The notes under the pieces were generated by a model. The model had not been told where the DNA came from. It ran no database searches and saw nothing but the letters and a program-made list of their open reading frames with translations. A program made the position numbers and the translations under genes. A stretch of DNA of 64,000 nt from a virus, in the IMG/VR virus record IMGVR_UViG_3300020477_000990, positions 124,001-188,000 of that record. One strand, 5' to 3'. Shown here in pieces: positions 51,054 to 60,952 of the stretch. The first letter of the stretch is position 1; each line of letters starts with the position of its first letter.

Positions 51054-52391
51054 ATGCCATATACAGTAAGCAACACTAGAGGAAGTACAGTTGCAACAGT
51101 ACAAGACGGTACTACCGTAGCAGTAGGTGGTGTTACACTAATTGGTAAAAACTTCACAGGATATGGTGATATTATTGCCGAGGATTTTGTAAAATTATTA
51201 GAAAATAATGCAAACACAACTGCACCAGCAGATCCACAAGAAGGACAACTTTGGTGGGATACAACTAATCAATCTTTAAAAACAAGACTTTCAGGAACCA
51301 ACGGCTGGCTTCCATTAACAGTACACGTAGGAGCAACATATCCACACGCGGCAACAAAAGGCTCTTTATGGTACAATACAGATACAAAACAACTTAATGT
51401 TAATACAGATGGTTCAGCAACAGGTTACAAACAATTTTCAACAGCATCTGATAAATCATTTTCACAAGTTTTAACACTAGCGGCAACACACGTAGATGAT
51501 GCCGCGGCAAATAATAACGGTTATGTTGTATCAGATAATATTGAAGTAATAGCAGAAGTTGTTCAAGCTAAAAACGGTGACATTGAAGTAACAAGAGTTG
51601 TTTCTCCTTGTCATTTTAGATTTGCAGATCCAGGAAGTGGTGCAAACGTAAAAATAGAAAAAGCAATTTTTGATGGATACACAGCGGCTATTACAGTAAG
51701 TTCATCAACATCAACGCAAACAGGTACATTAATTCACGGAGTTAATACTTGGGACAGTTTACAATCAGAAGGTGTGTCAGCAGACGGACTTGTAATTGGT
51801 GGTACAACTTATGCGGCAACAGATTTTTTAAGATTATCAAAAAACACAGGACAACACGAAATTAATACTAAAATAGTTCCACCTTCACATGGTACACCAG
51901 GTCAAGCGGCAACAACACAACAAGGTACAGCTACTATTGATTTAGGTGGCGATGGAAGATTTTTTAGAAACGTTTATGCAATGTCAATGATTGCACAATA
52001 CGGTGATATAGCGGAACGTTATGAAGCTGACGATGAATATGATTTCGGAACAGTTGTTTCACTAGCAGGTGAAAAAGAAGTTACACAAACAACAGAATTT
52101 AAAGATACAAAAGTATTTGGTGTTGTATCACAAAAACCAGGTCTAAAGTTAAATGCTTTAGCTGGAGATGATGCAACCCATCCATATATTGCTTACCAAG
52201 GTCGAGTGCTAACGAAAGTTATTGGCCCAGTAAGTAAAGGTGATCGTATTGTTTCTAGTTCGACGCCAGGCGTAGCACAACTAGTAGAAGACGAGAACAA
52301 TGTTGATTACCGTGCGGTTATTGGCCGCAGTCTTGTCGACAAGACTTCGGAAGAAGTCGAAATAATTCCAATTGCAATAGGAGTAAAATAA
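51054..52391 (+). CDS. Fibre protein with autoproteolytic-like C-terminus (445 aa)
   Basis: N-terminal repeats PQEGQLWWDTTNQSLK and TKGSLWYNTDTKQLN are common in phage fibres. The C-terminal IAERYEADDEYDFGTVVSL... VFGVVSQKPG resembles the peptidase_G2/IMC chaperone domains that trimerise fibres and cut themselves off. Ribosome site GCAGGAGAA. Confidence 0.7.
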   Translation: MPYTVSNTRGSTVATVQDGTTVAVGGVTLIGKNFTGYGDIIAEDFVKLLENNANTTAPADPQEGQLWWDTTNQSLKTRLSGTNGWLPLTVHVGATYPHAATKGSLWYNTDTKQLNVNTDGSATGYKQFSTASDKSFSQVLTLAATHVDDAAANNNGYVVSDNIEVIAEVVQAKNGDIEVTRVVSPCHFRFADPGSGANVKIEKAIFDGYTAAITVSSSTSTQTGTLIHGVNTWDSLQSEGVSADGLVIGGTTYAATDFLRLSKNTGQHEINTKIVPPSHGTPGQAATTQQGTATIDLGGDGRFFRNVYAMSMIAQYGDIAERYEADDEYDFGTVVSLAGEKEVTQTTEFKDTKVFGVVSQKPGLKLNALAGDDATHPYIAYQGRVLTKVIGPVSKGDRIVSSSTPGVAQLVEDENNVDYRAVIGRSLVDKTSEEVEIIPIAIGVK

Positions 52392-52392
52392 G

Positions 52393-53325
52393 ATGGCTTA
52401 CCAACAAGGTGATACAATTACAGCGGCAGATTATAATACATTTGCCACTAATATTAACACGATTATTGGTACTGGCTCAACAGATAGTGGTTATGGACTT
52501 TCAGAGATCGCGGCGGTTTCTGCAGGTAACACAATAACAGCGGCTCAATGGAACAGCTTGTTATCAGGCTTACAAAAAGGCGCAAACCACCAAGGTACTA
52601 CATTGACGAATGCGTCAAATACTGTAGCACAGGGAGGTAACATCTTGCCATTATCTAACCTAGAGGCAGATATCACATTAATTACAACTAATAAATTAAC
52701 AGCGGCAGGTGCCAATATGGCGGCTGACACAGGTATTACAAGCACAAAAACAGCGGCTTGGACAGGAACAGAAAATCACATTTTCACAGTTACGTTTGCA
52801 TCAGCAAACGCGGCTAGACACTTTTTTAATTCAGGTGGTGAAATTAGATTAGCTGGTTCACGTGCAGGTGGTTCTTCAACTGATCAAAATACTGATTGGA
52901 CAAACTTATTATCTAATATGGGTACAGTTAAGTTTGCCGAAGGTGCAACAACATATACTGGTTCAGGCGGAACAGCGGCATCAGTTGGTTTTGACGATTT
53001 AACAACTTCAAATCAACAAATCTTTACGGCAACAGGTGCAGGTAACTATTCAAGCAACGATTATACAGCATACGCAAAAGCAGATGCGGCATATGGTTCA
53101 GCAACAGTAATTACTTTTACACTTGACTTTAAAGATGATCACGCGGCACAAACAGGAACTTACACAGGTGGCGGTTTAGGTACTGCTCCAAATGAAGGAA
53201 ATGCTTGGTCTGGCGCTGATGAAGTTGACGGAACGTTAACTAGCACAATTACTACATTTAGAGCGGATAACGCCTCTTATGTACAAGTTGCTAACCCAAC
53301 TTTCGCTACTACTGACGCACTATAA
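52393..53325 (+). CDS. Fibre-like structural protein (310 aa)
   Basis: The N-terminus holds two DTITAADYNTF / NTITAAQWNSL units typical of tail-fibre-adjacent proteins in marine phages. The rest is Thr/Ala/Gly-rich and beta-like, with an N-terminal helix (YNTFATNINTIIG) for trimerisation. It ends just before the compact promoter-hairpin at 53345-53399. It probably adorns the tail or capsid. Confidence 0.65.
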   Translation: MAYQQGDTITAADYNTFATNINTIIGTGSTDSGYGLSEIAAVSAGNTITAAQWNSLLSGLQKGANHQGTTLTNASNTVAQGGNILPLSNLEADITLITTNKLTAAGANMAADTGITSTKTAAWTGTENHIFTVTFASANAARHFFNSGGEIRLAGSRAGGSSTDQNTDWTNLLSNMGTVKFAEGATTYTGSGGTAASVGFDDLTTSNQQIFTATGAGNYSSNDYTAYAKADAAYGSATVITFTLDFKDDHAAQTGTYTGGGLGTAPNEGNAWSGADEVDGTLTSTITTFRADNASYVQVANPTFATTDAL

Positions 53326-53344
53326 TATTATAGTTAAAAAGTAT

Positions 53345-53399
53345 TTGACTTTTAAGCCTCCGTTATGTATAATAATATATACATAAACGGAGGTTTTTT
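53345..53399 (+). promoter_or_regulatory. Overlapping promoter, terminator-like hairpin and ribosome site
   Basis: TTGACT (53345-53350), a 17-bp spacer and TATAAT (53368-53373) form a promoter. The left arm of a hairpin (CCTCCGTTATGTAT, 53357-53370) lies in the spacer and -10; its partner is at 53379-53393 with one bulged base. The right arm contains the GGAGG ribosome site (53389-53393), followed by six T residues and the ATG at 53400. Read-through mRNA would form the hairpin (terminator and ribosome-site block), whereas mRNA started at this promoter lacks the left arm. Confidence 0.7.
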
Positions 53400-53750
53400 A
53401 TGAGTGATGATCGCTTACACAAAGCACTTGAATTTGCCAATTATAGGCAGACATTCTTTAATCAAAAGCAAATCCTGAAAAATAAAAGTCAGGCATTGTT
53501 ATCATATTCTATAGAAGGTGGAACTTTTAAAGTTACACAGGAACTAATAGCATTTGTTGGAACATTTGTTCAACAAGGATATGAGGAAATAGTATTGCTA
53601 GATGTTAATGAAAATCCTATTAAGATTAATGACTTAAAGTCTTTCTTAACAGAAATTACATCGCGTTATTTTGAGGTAACAAATGATTACCACAAACAAT
53701 ATAGCGAAATGCAAACTAAAAGAAGAACTGCAAAATTGGTAGAGGCATGA
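53400..53750 (+). CDS. Hypothetical protein (116 aa)
   Basis: Not recognised; helical N-terminus (LEFANYRQTFFNQKQILK), a beta pair around YSIEGGTFKV, and basic C-terminus (MQTKRRTAKLVEA). It is the first gene after the fibre genes and is preceded by its own promoter with a GGAGG site. Its stop overlaps the next start by four bases. Confidence 0.65.
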   Translation: MSDDRLHKALEFANYRQTFFNQKQILKNKSQALLSYSIEGGTFKVTQELIAFVGTFVQQGYEEIVLLDVNENPIKINDLKSFLTEITSRYFEVTNDYHKQYSEMQTKRRTAKLVEA

Positions 53751-54628
53751 GTCAAGGAATAGTATTTTTCGCACATAACAATACAGAAATTGATTATGGT
53801 AGCATAGCATTAGCCAATGCTCTAATGATTAAACATCATATGGGCATTGATGCTATTACTATGGTTACTGACGAAGGAACTATGAGACATTTAAAAGAGC
53901 AATATGATCAAAAGTTAATTGATAATGCATTTGAAAATATTAAAATCCAACAAAGACGTAGAGTAGAAAATAATAAACGTTATAGAGATACAAGACATAC
54001 AGTTAACTTATTACAATTTTATAATATTAATAGGTCAACTGTTTTTACACAATCACCATATGATGAAACTTTAGTTATTGATGTTGATTATTTAATTTGT
54101 AATGATACATTAAATCAGGTTTGGAAACATAAAGAAGATTTAATGATTAATGCAAAAAGTTTTGATTTATTAACTGGAAGACATCTTAAAGAGTTTGATC
54201 GTGTAGATGATTTTGGAATTGATTTTTATTGGGCTACTGTATTTTTCTTTAGAAAAAATACTAAAACAGAATTGTTTTTTAATTTATTAGAATCTATAAA
54301 AGAAAACTATCCTTACTTTAAAACTTTATATGGTATTAATACATATAACTTTAGAAATGATCATGCGTTTAGTATTGCTGTTCATATGTTTAATGGTTTT
54401 GCAAAAAGTCGATTAGTGAAAAACCTCCCAGTCGACTTTTTACAACACACATTAGATTATGATGAATTATATAATGTTAATGATAAAGGATCATTGTCAT
54501 TTCTATTAGAGAAAACAAGTGAACCAGGAAAGTTTATTCCAGCACGTACTGATGGAGTCAATGTTCATGTTATGAACAAATATTCTTTAGTAAGACAAAG
54601 TAAAAAGATAGTGGAGATGTATAGATGA
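53747..54628 (+). CDS. GT-A-like glycosyltransferase-type protein (293 aa)
   Basis: The central LVIDVDYLICND is a D-x-D-containing strand of the GT-A nucleotide-sugar-binding kind; the later DFYWATVFFFRKN and NDHAFSIAVHMF fit the acceptor-side segments of GT8-like proteins. The closest relative in the window is the product at 55173. Predicted soluble transferase. Confidence 0.65.
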   Translation: MSQGIVFFAHNNTEIDYGSIALANALMIKHHMGIDAITMVTDEGTMRHLKEQYDQKLIDNAFENIKIQQRRRVENNKRYRDTRHTVNLLQFYNINRSTVFTQSPYDETLVIDVDYLICNDTLNQVWKHKEDLMINAKSFDLLTGRHLKEFDRVDDFGIDFYWATVFFFRKNTKTELFFNLLESIKENYPYFKTLYGINTYNFRNDHAFSIAVHMFNGFAKSRLVKNLPVDFLQHTLDYDELYNVNDKGSLSFLLEKTSEPGKFIPARTDGVNVHVMNKYSLVRQSKKIVEMYR

Positions 54629-55176
54629 AAATTTTATTAACTGATATTGATGGAGTAATATTAAATTGGTCTGATCATTTTCAAAAATATTTAAAACAAT
54701 ATTATCCAGATGTAGCTTTATGGGATCCAACAGTTTTTGCTCAATCAGATAAAACTGCTGATATTATTAAGCATTATAATTATACTGCTTGGATAGGTTA
54801 TTTGCCACCATTAAGAGATGCACAAGATATATTACCAAAGTTTAAACAAGATGGTTGGGAAATTATTGCTTGTACATCTATGGGATCTGATCAATATGCA
54901 AACGCATTACGTAAAATGAATATTGAAAGTTTATTTCCAAATGTTTTTTCTAGAATTGATATTATTCCTTTTATGGAACCAAAAAATAAATGGTTAACAC
55001 AATATAGAGATAGTGGTGCTATTTGGGTAGAAGATAAATGGACAAACGCAGTAGCAGGTGCTAATATTGGGCTTAAGACATACTTAATGAAGCATGAATA
55101 CAATGCACAATATAGTGCAAACAATATTGAAAAAGTTGATAATTGGATACAAATTTATAATAAGGTAAACAAATGA
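54625..55176 (+). CDS. HAD-like phosphatase (183 aa)
   Basis: MKILLTDIDGVILNW carries the nucleophile D-x-D motif I, IIACTSMGSDQYANAL is motif II with Thr/Ser, and GAIWVEDKWTNAVAGANIG holds the acidic motif IV. Such HAD enzymes dephosphorylate sugars or nucleotides (5'-nucleotidase-type). It overlaps the GT-A-like genes on both sides and so may process a sugar phosphate in the same pathway. Confidence 0.75.
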   Translation: MKILLTDIDGVILNWSDHFQKYLKQYYPDVALWDPTVFAQSDKTADIIKHYNYTAWIGYLPPLRDAQDILPKFKQDGWEIIACTSMGSDQYANALRKMNIESLFPNVFSRIDIIPFMEPKNKWLTQYRDSGAIWVEDKWTNAVAGANIGLKTYLMKHEYNAQYSANNIEKVDNWIQIYNKVNK

Positions 55177-56048
55177 AACAAGGTTATTTGGTAATAGCAC
55201 AGAATTCAAAAGATGCAGAAGGTAAGCCTATTAATTATGTACGTATGGCTTATGCATTAGCATTAAGCATTAAACATACACAATCACAAATTAAAAATAT
55301 TTCTATTGCTGTTATTAACAAAAATGATGTACCTGAACATTATAGATATGTATTTGATGAAGTTATTGAATTACCTTTTCAAGATGATGCTGAAATGGTT
55401 GATTGGAAAATTAATAATAAATGGAAATATTTTCATTGTACACCATATGAGCAAACAGTAATATTAGATACTGATATGTTGTTTATGACTGATGTAAGCC
55501 ACTGGTGGGAATATTTTACACATTGGGATATGATGGCAACAACTAACGTTCAAACCTATCGTGGAGAAACAATAATTGATAATCAATATAGAAAAACTTT
55601 TGGACCTAATTTGTTACCAAATGTTTATACTGCATTTTTTTATTTTAATAAAAAATCTGATATGGTGAATGAATACTTTAGTGTAGTTGAAGATATATTT
55701 AGAAAATGGGAATACTATAGAGATACAGCACTTGTATTACCAAAACAAGAATTTTTAAGTGCAGATGTTGTATATGCAATGGCTATGAAAATGTTAGATA
55801 TAGTTGAGTTTGCAACCAATCCTGTTGTTACTTGTCCAACATTTGTGCATATGAAAGCAAGATTACAAAATTGGAAATCTGGATCAACAGAAGATTGGAC
55901 TAAACATATAGGAGCATATTTTACACCAGATTGCAGATTAAAGATTGGAAATTATCAACAAACATTACCGGTTCATTATGTTGCAAAAGATTTTCTTACA
56001 AATGAGATTATTAAAAATTATGAGGAGCAAGTAAATGTCAGAGTTTAG
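55173..56048 (+). CDS. GT-A-like glycosyltransferase-type protein (291 aa)
   Basis: TVILDTDMLFMTDVSHWW has the D-x-D motif in the same position as in the 53747 product; YTAFFYFNKKSD and a later EFLSADVVYAMAM region continue the pattern. The N-terminus (VRMAYALALSIKHTQS) is the donor-side helix. Probably a duplicated partner of the 53747 gene separated by the HAD gene. Confidence 0.65.
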   Translation: MKQGYLVIAQNSKDAEGKPINYVRMAYALALSIKHTQSQIKNISIAVINKNDVPEHYRYVFDEVIELPFQDDAEMVDWKINNKWKYFHCTPYEQTVILDTDMLFMTDVSHWWEYFTHWDMMATTNVQTYRGETIIDNQYRKTFGPNLLPNVYTAFFYFNKKSDMVNEYFSVVEDIFRKWEYYRDTALVLPKQEFLSADVVYAMAMKMLDIVEFATNPVVTCPTFVHMKARLQNWKSGSTEDWTKHIGAYFTPDCRLKIGNYQQTLPVHYVAKDFLTNEIIKNYEEQVNVRV

Positions 56049-56649
56049 AATTCTATATTATGATCTAGAAACAAAAGACATTATTAAAATTATTCGTGAA
56101 GTGGATAGTAAACTTAATGATCCGTATTTTGAAATAACTTATGATGAAATAAAAGATTTTATTGATGGAACAAAAGTACCATCACAATATTATATAGAAT
56201 TAAATCCAAAAGATCCAAATGATTTTACAATTAAGAAAAAAGAAATACATTTAAACATACGAGAAATTGATAAAACTTTGCATAAAATTAGAATTGGAAC
56301 TGATGATGATGTAAGTTATGATATTAGAGTTGTACATAACAAGAAAGATAAAACAATTAGTTTTGAATTTAATCCTACATTAAAATCTTATATGGCTAGT
56401 AAGTATCAACTTACTGGTAAAACACAAAAATTTACAAATCCAGAAATGTTAGTTATTAATGGAACAAGTATATTAAACTTTTTTATAACACAAACAGGTG
56501 ATCCACATGACTTATTTGCGTCTTATTATGTGCCAGTTGTACAATTGCTTACTGAAGATAAGCTAGTAGCAGGGTATAAAGGAGAGTTAAATACTTGTAA
56601 TGTATATACAAGAAGAATTTATGATGATTACTTAATGGTGGAAAAATAG
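56035..56649 (+). CDS. Hypothetical beta-rich protein (204 aa)
   Basis: Not recognised. Beta-rich and charged, with ITYDEIKDFIDG and VVQLLTEDKLVAGYKG segments. It starts inside the end of the GT-A-like gene (GAGGAG ribosome site) and could be structural or a partner of the transferases. Confidence 0.6.
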   Translation: MSEFRILYYDLETKDIIKIIREVDSKLNDPYFEITYDEIKDFIDGTKVPSQYYIELNPKDPNDFTIKKKEIHLNIREIDKTLHKIRIGTDDDVSYDIRVVHNKKDKTISFEFNPTLKSYMASKYQLTGKTQKFTNPEMLVINGTSILNFFITQTGDPHDLFASYYVPVVQLLTEDKLVAGYKGELNTCNVYTRRIYDDYLMVEK

Positions 56650-56650
56650 T

Positions 56651-57685
56651 ATGGAAATAGATACAAGTACAAAAGTTGATGATAAATCTAAGATAAAAAT
56701 ATCTGATATTGATATATTTTACCTATCATATGATGAGCCTAATAAACAAGAGCATTGGGCAGATATCAAAAGTAAAGTTCCATGGGCTAAATGGGTAGAT
56801 GGCGTTGAAGGATCAGATGCGGCACACAAAGCCTGTGCTAATAGAAGTGATACTACTAGGTTTATTACTGTAGATGGCGATAATAAGTTAGTTAATTATG
56901 AAAAATTAATTGATTTAGAACTTGACTTTTCTGATTATGAAAATTTAAATTTAGAAGAGTCTGTAGTATCTTTTACAGGTTATAATAACATTAACGGATT
57001 AATGTATGGTAATGGTGGTATTAAGTGCTGGCCAAAACAAGCAGTTCTTGATATGAAAACACACGAAGCGGCTGAGTCAGAAGGATCAGCTGTAGACTTC
57101 TGTTGGGATATGAATTATATACAATTAAACGAATGCTTTTCGCACGTATATAATAACGCAACACCGCATCAAGCCTGGCGTGCCGGATTTAGAGAAGGTG
57201 TAAAAATGTCTTTAGACAGAGGATTTAAAGTTGATTCAGTTAACTTTGAAAAAAATATCCATGACAAAAATTATCATAGACTTTTAATTTGGGCGTCTGT
57301 AGGACGAAATGTTGATAATGGTTTATGGGCAATATACGGAACAAGACTTGGTTGCTATATGACAAATTGTACTGATTGGGATTTTGTTAATGTAAGAGAT
57401 TTTGAATGGCTTAATAAATTTTGGAAAGAAGAAGTTAAACCACAATTTACAGGTAATGACCAAATGTGTCATTACGAAAAGTATCAATGGGATAAAGAAA
57501 AACTTTTAAAAGAGTCTCTTAGACTTGGTAAAGAATTAAGAAGCAAACTTGGATTACAATTAGGTGATTTAGGACCAGATGATTCAGCATTCTTTAAAAA
57601 AGTATATTGGAATCCGCCTCGCTCTGGAGCATTTGTAACAGAAAAAGGACAAGACGGAATTACTCGTTATAAAGTATTGAAATGA
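56651..57685 (+). CDS. Glycosyltransferase-like protein (344 aa)
   Basis: IDIFYLSYDEPNKQEHW at the start and RFITVDGDNKLVNYE (D-G-D) with a following strand give a GT-A-like sugar-donor site; AHKACANRSDTTRF is the typical helix before it. Proteins with this N-terminus occur after tail genes in marine T4-like phages. Substrate unknown. Confidence 0.6.
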   Translation: MEIDTSTKVDDKSKIKISDIDIFYLSYDEPNKQEHWADIKSKVPWAKWVDGVEGSDAAHKACANRSDTTRFITVDGDNKLVNYEKLIDLELDFSDYENLNLEESVVSFTGYNNINGLMYGNGGIKCWPKQAVLDMKTHEAAESEGSAVDFCWDMNYIQLNECFSHVYNNATPHQAWRAGFREGVKMSLDRGFKVDSVNFEKNIHDKNYHRLLIWASVGRNVDNGLWAIYGTRLGCYMTNCTDWDFVNVRDFEWLNKFWKEEVKPQFTGNDQMCHYEKYQWDKEKLLKESLRLGKELRSKLGLQLGDLGPDDSAFFKKVYWNPPRSGAFVTEKGQDGITRYKVLK

Positions 57686-59088
57686 CCGATGAAGTACGCA
57701 AGATCAAACAAACTAGAGATAGATTAAATGCAGTATCGCCTAGCTTCTGTACAGCAAAATGGTTACAAGTTACCATGCACTTACAGAATGGCCATACGCA
57801 TTCTTGCCACCATCCACAAACACACAAAATACCGTTAGAAGAATTACGTACAAACCCAACAGCACTTCATAATACAGAGCTAAAGAAAAAGCAACGTAGA
57901 ATGATGTTAGATGGTACACGTCCAAAAGAGTGCCAGTATTGTTGGAACGTAGAAGATTTAGGTGAGGATAGAATTAGCGATCGATACCTCAAATCCCATG
58001 ACACTTGGGCTCTTCCTCACCTAGACACAATAGCAAAGTCTGATTGGAAAGCAAACGTTAATCCAAGATATGTTGAAGTATCTTTTTCAAATGTTTGTAA
58101 TTTAAAATGTTCTTATTGTTCTCCAGCATTTAGTTCTAAATGGGTTGAAGAAATTGTACAACATGGTCCTTATCCAACATCAGATAAATTTAATAACTTA
58201 GATTGGTTACAGCAACAAAACAAAATGCCAATACCACATAGAGAATCAAATCCTTATGTAGAAGCATTTTGGAAATGGTTTCCAGATTTATATAAAACGT
58301 TAGAAGTATTTAGAATAACAGGTGGAGAACCTTTAATGTCTAAAGATACTTTTAAAGTTTTTGATTATATAATTGACAACCCAAATCCTAATTTAGAATT
58401 AAGTATTAATTCTAATGCCTGTGTGCCAGATGTTTTATTTGACAAATATATTGAAAAAATGAAACGTATTACTGGAGAAAACAAAGTTGGTAGAACAAGA
58501 TTATATACGTCAGTTGACACTTGGGGTGTACAAGCAGAATATATTAGAGATGGATTTAATTATTACCAATGGCACGACAATATTGAAAAAGTATTAAAAG
58601 AATTACCTTTAACAAAAGTGACTGTTATGTGTACAACTAATTTATTAAGTATGCCAAACTTTCATCATTTAGTAGATGACATTTATCATTGGAAAAATGA
58701 TTTTTATTCAAATGAACGCAGGGTTCCTATTACATTAGATATGGCTATATTAAGGCATCCGGTACACCAAAGTGCTGTAATATTACCACCAGAATATGCT
58801 AGTATGATGAATCCAGCATTAGCTTATATGGAGAGTCATGCAGAAACGCATAGCAATCCATATAAAGGATTCTTTGATTTTGAAATTGAAAAAATGAAAA
58901 GGTTTATTGAATATGTTAAAGCAGGACCCAATGAAGCTGAACGTATTAATTTAGATGTGTCTAGAAAAGACTTTAAATACTTTATAGATGAACATGATAG
59001 AAGACGAGGTACAAATTTTAAAAAGACATTTCCTGAGTTAGTAGAATTTTATAACTTATGTGGACAAAGTATTAAAGAGTTAGCATGA
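57682..59088 (+). CDS. Radical SAM protein (468 aa)
   Basis: N-terminal SFCTAKWLQVTMHL with SCHHPQTHKIP and CQYCWNVEDLG precede the radical SAM motif CNLKCSYCSP at about residue 138, then FRITGGEPLMS. The C-terminal 150 residues are helical with RRGTNFKKTFPEL near the end. The enzyme should use SAM and a [4Fe-4S] cluster. It is coupled by four bases to the upstream and downstream genes. Confidence 0.85.
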   Translation: MTDEVRKIKQTRDRLNAVSPSFCTAKWLQVTMHLQNGHTHSCHHPQTHKIPLEELRTNPTALHNTELKKKQRRMMLDGTRPKECQYCWNVEDLGEDRISDRYLKSHDTWALPHLDTIAKSDWKANVNPRYVEVSFSNVCNLKCSYCSPAFSSKWVEEIVQHGPYPTSDKFNNLDWLQQQNKMPIPHRESNPYVEAFWKWFPDLYKTLEVFRITGGEPLMSKDTFKVFDYIIDNPNPNLELSINSNACVPDVLFDKYIEKMKRITGENKVGRTRLYTSVDTWGVQAEYIRDGFNYYQWHDNIEKVLKELPLTKVTVMCTTNLLSMPNFHHLVDDIYHWKNDFYSNERRVPITLDMAILRHPVHQSAVILPPEYASMMNPALAYMESHAETHSNPYKGFFDFEIEKMKRFIEYVKAGPNEAERINLDVSRKDFKYFIDEHDRRRGTNFKKTFPELVEFYNLCGQSIKELA

Positions 59089-60608
59089 CAAAGAAACGTA
59101 AAGACGAAACATATCAACAGTATAGGGATAGGGTAATTAACCCAATATCGTCATCATGGTGTGGCGCCAAATGGTATAATGCTACTATATGGTTGAATAG
59201 CGGTACTACTGCAAGTTGTCATCACCCTCCTGCACATAAAGTACCATTAGAAGAAGTATTAGCAAATCCAAAAGCAATACATAATACCAAATATAAAAAA
59301 ATGGTACGTAAACAAATGCAATGTGGTGAAAGACCTAAAGAGTGTGAGTATTGTTGGAAAGTTGAGGACTTAGGTCCTAATAACGTTTCTGATAGAGTTT
59401 ATAAAACAGTTATATATACAGAAGATCAAATAGCCAAAGCAAGTAAAATGGATTGGCAAGATGATGTTGATTTACATACATTAGAAATTGCTTTTGATGC
59501 CAATTGTAATTATGCTTGTTCTTATTGCAATGCTAGTTTCTCAACAACATGGCAAAATGATATTAAGAAAAATGGAGCATATCAAAATTTAGTTAGTGAT
59601 GGTGCAAGAGCATTTCAACAAGATGGTAAATGGGCAATGCCATATGGAAAGAAAAATATAGGTAATCCTTATGTAGATGCTTTCTTTAAATGGTGGAAGT
59701 CAGACTTACATAAAACTTTACAAGAGTTAAGAGTAACAGGTGGTGAAGCAACAATGTCACAGGACTTTTGGCGTTTACTAGAATGGTGGCAAACTAATAA
59801 AGATTGTGAAGTACGTTTAGCAGTTAATTCTAATTTAGGAACTAAACCAGAACTTATTGATAAGTTAGCACGAGAAAGTCATGCATTTAAAGAGTTTGAT
59901 TTATATACTTCTAATGAATCGTTTGGCGGCCATGCAGAATATATTAGAGATGGATTAATATGGAATACTTGGTTAGGTAATATTCACAAAATGATGGAAC
60001 AAGGTAATGTACGTGAATTACATATGATGATGACTATTAATGCATTGTGCTTGTTTAGTATTACAGAATTTATGGACGAAATGATTAAACTAAAAGAACG
60101 TTATGGACAATTTGCACCTGCAATGAGTTTTAATATATTACGTTTTCCTAGTTTTCAATCAGCAGTAACATTGCCACAAGATATTAAAAAACGTTTAGCT
60201 GACAATTTAGAAAATTGGTTAGAAAATGTTGGAAAGAAACACGAATTGTTTTTTGATATGGAACAAGATGGTGTAAGTAGATTAATAAATTATTTACGTG
60301 AAGTAGAAGTAGGTCACCAAGGTACTTCATCTATAGAAACACGTGAAAGAGATTTTAAATCATTTTATAGTCAATATGATATCAGAAGAAACAAATCATT
60401 TGAAAACACATTTCCTGAAGATGTTGTTAAATGGTATAAATCAATACCAGATACAAATTTACAAAAGTTACAAGGTATAGTTGATGGTGATTCAACTAAA
60501 GGTAATATGATGAAAAAAGAATTAGAGGAAAGAGCTAAAACAGAAGGCTGGGTTATGAATCCGCAAGGCCCTAACCCAGGATCACAAGAATATAAAGAAA
60601 AAGTATGA
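59085..60608 (+). CDS. Radical SAM protein (507 aa), diverged tandem paralogue
   Basis: Its layout equals that of the previous gene product: SSWCGAKWYNATIWL with SCHHPPAHKVP, CEYCWKVEDLG, the radical SAM motif CNYACSYCNA at about residue 142, and LRVTGGEATMS, in which GGEP is replaced by GGEA. The C-terminal tail is about 40 residues longer. The two genes arose by tandem duplication and may have different substrates or form a heterodimer. Confidence 0.85.
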   Translation: MTKKRKDETYQQYRDRVINPISSSWCGAKWYNATIWLNSGTTASCHHPPAHKVPLEEVLANPKAIHNTKYKKMVRKQMQCGERPKECEYCWKVEDLGPNNVSDRVYKTVIYTEDQIAKASKMDWQDDVDLHTLEIAFDANCNYACSYCNASFSTTWQNDIKKNGAYQNLVSDGARAFQQDGKWAMPYGKKNIGNPYVDAFFKWWKSDLHKTLQELRVTGGEATMSQDFWRLLEWWQTNKDCEVRLAVNSNLGTKPELIDKLARESHAFKEFDLYTSNESFGGHAEYIRDGLIWNTWLGNIHKMMEQGNVRELHMMMTINALCLFSITEFMDEMIKLKERYGQFAPAMSFNILRFPSFQSAVTLPQDIKKRLADNLENWLENVGKKHELFFDMEQDGVSRLINYLREVEVGHQGTSSIETRERDFKSFYSQYDIRRNKSFENTFPEDVVKWYKSIPDTNLQKLQGIVDGDSTKGNMMKKELEERAKTEGWVMNPQGPNPGSQEYKEKV

Positions 60609-60952
60609 GTTACATGAAAAACAAACACCCCCCATATCCTGATCCAAAAAGATTAAGGGAGCTATCAAAATTAATTGACAGATATCGTGAAAATATATTT
60701 TTAGTTTGCTTAACTGAAGGCATAACAAAAAAAGATATAATATCATACTGCACAAGATTATGTGCAATAAGGCATCTAGACGAATTATTAAATAATCCTT
60801 GTCCAATGAGATTAATATCTGAAATAGAAGATTTAGCTGAATATAAAAGATTATGCCCACATCAACAAAAACGAGTTGATAAAATAAAATACGGGTCAAC
60901 TGATGCAGAATGGCCTAAGCATTGGGGTTATTGGTCATATGATGGAGCATAA
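60605..60952 (+). CDS. Hypothetical protein (115 aa)
   Basis: Not recognised. Basic, with a helical core (LRELSKLIDRYRENIFLV), six cysteines spread over the sequence and a Trp/Tyr-rich tail (WPKHWGYWSYDGA). It overlaps the radical SAM gene by ATGA. Confidence 0.55.
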   Translation: MSYMKNKHPPYPDPKRLRELSKLIDRYRENIFLVCLTEGITKKDIISYCTRLCAIRHLDELLNNPCPMRLISEIEDLAEYKRLCPHQQKRVDKIKYGSTDAEWPKHWGYWSYDGA

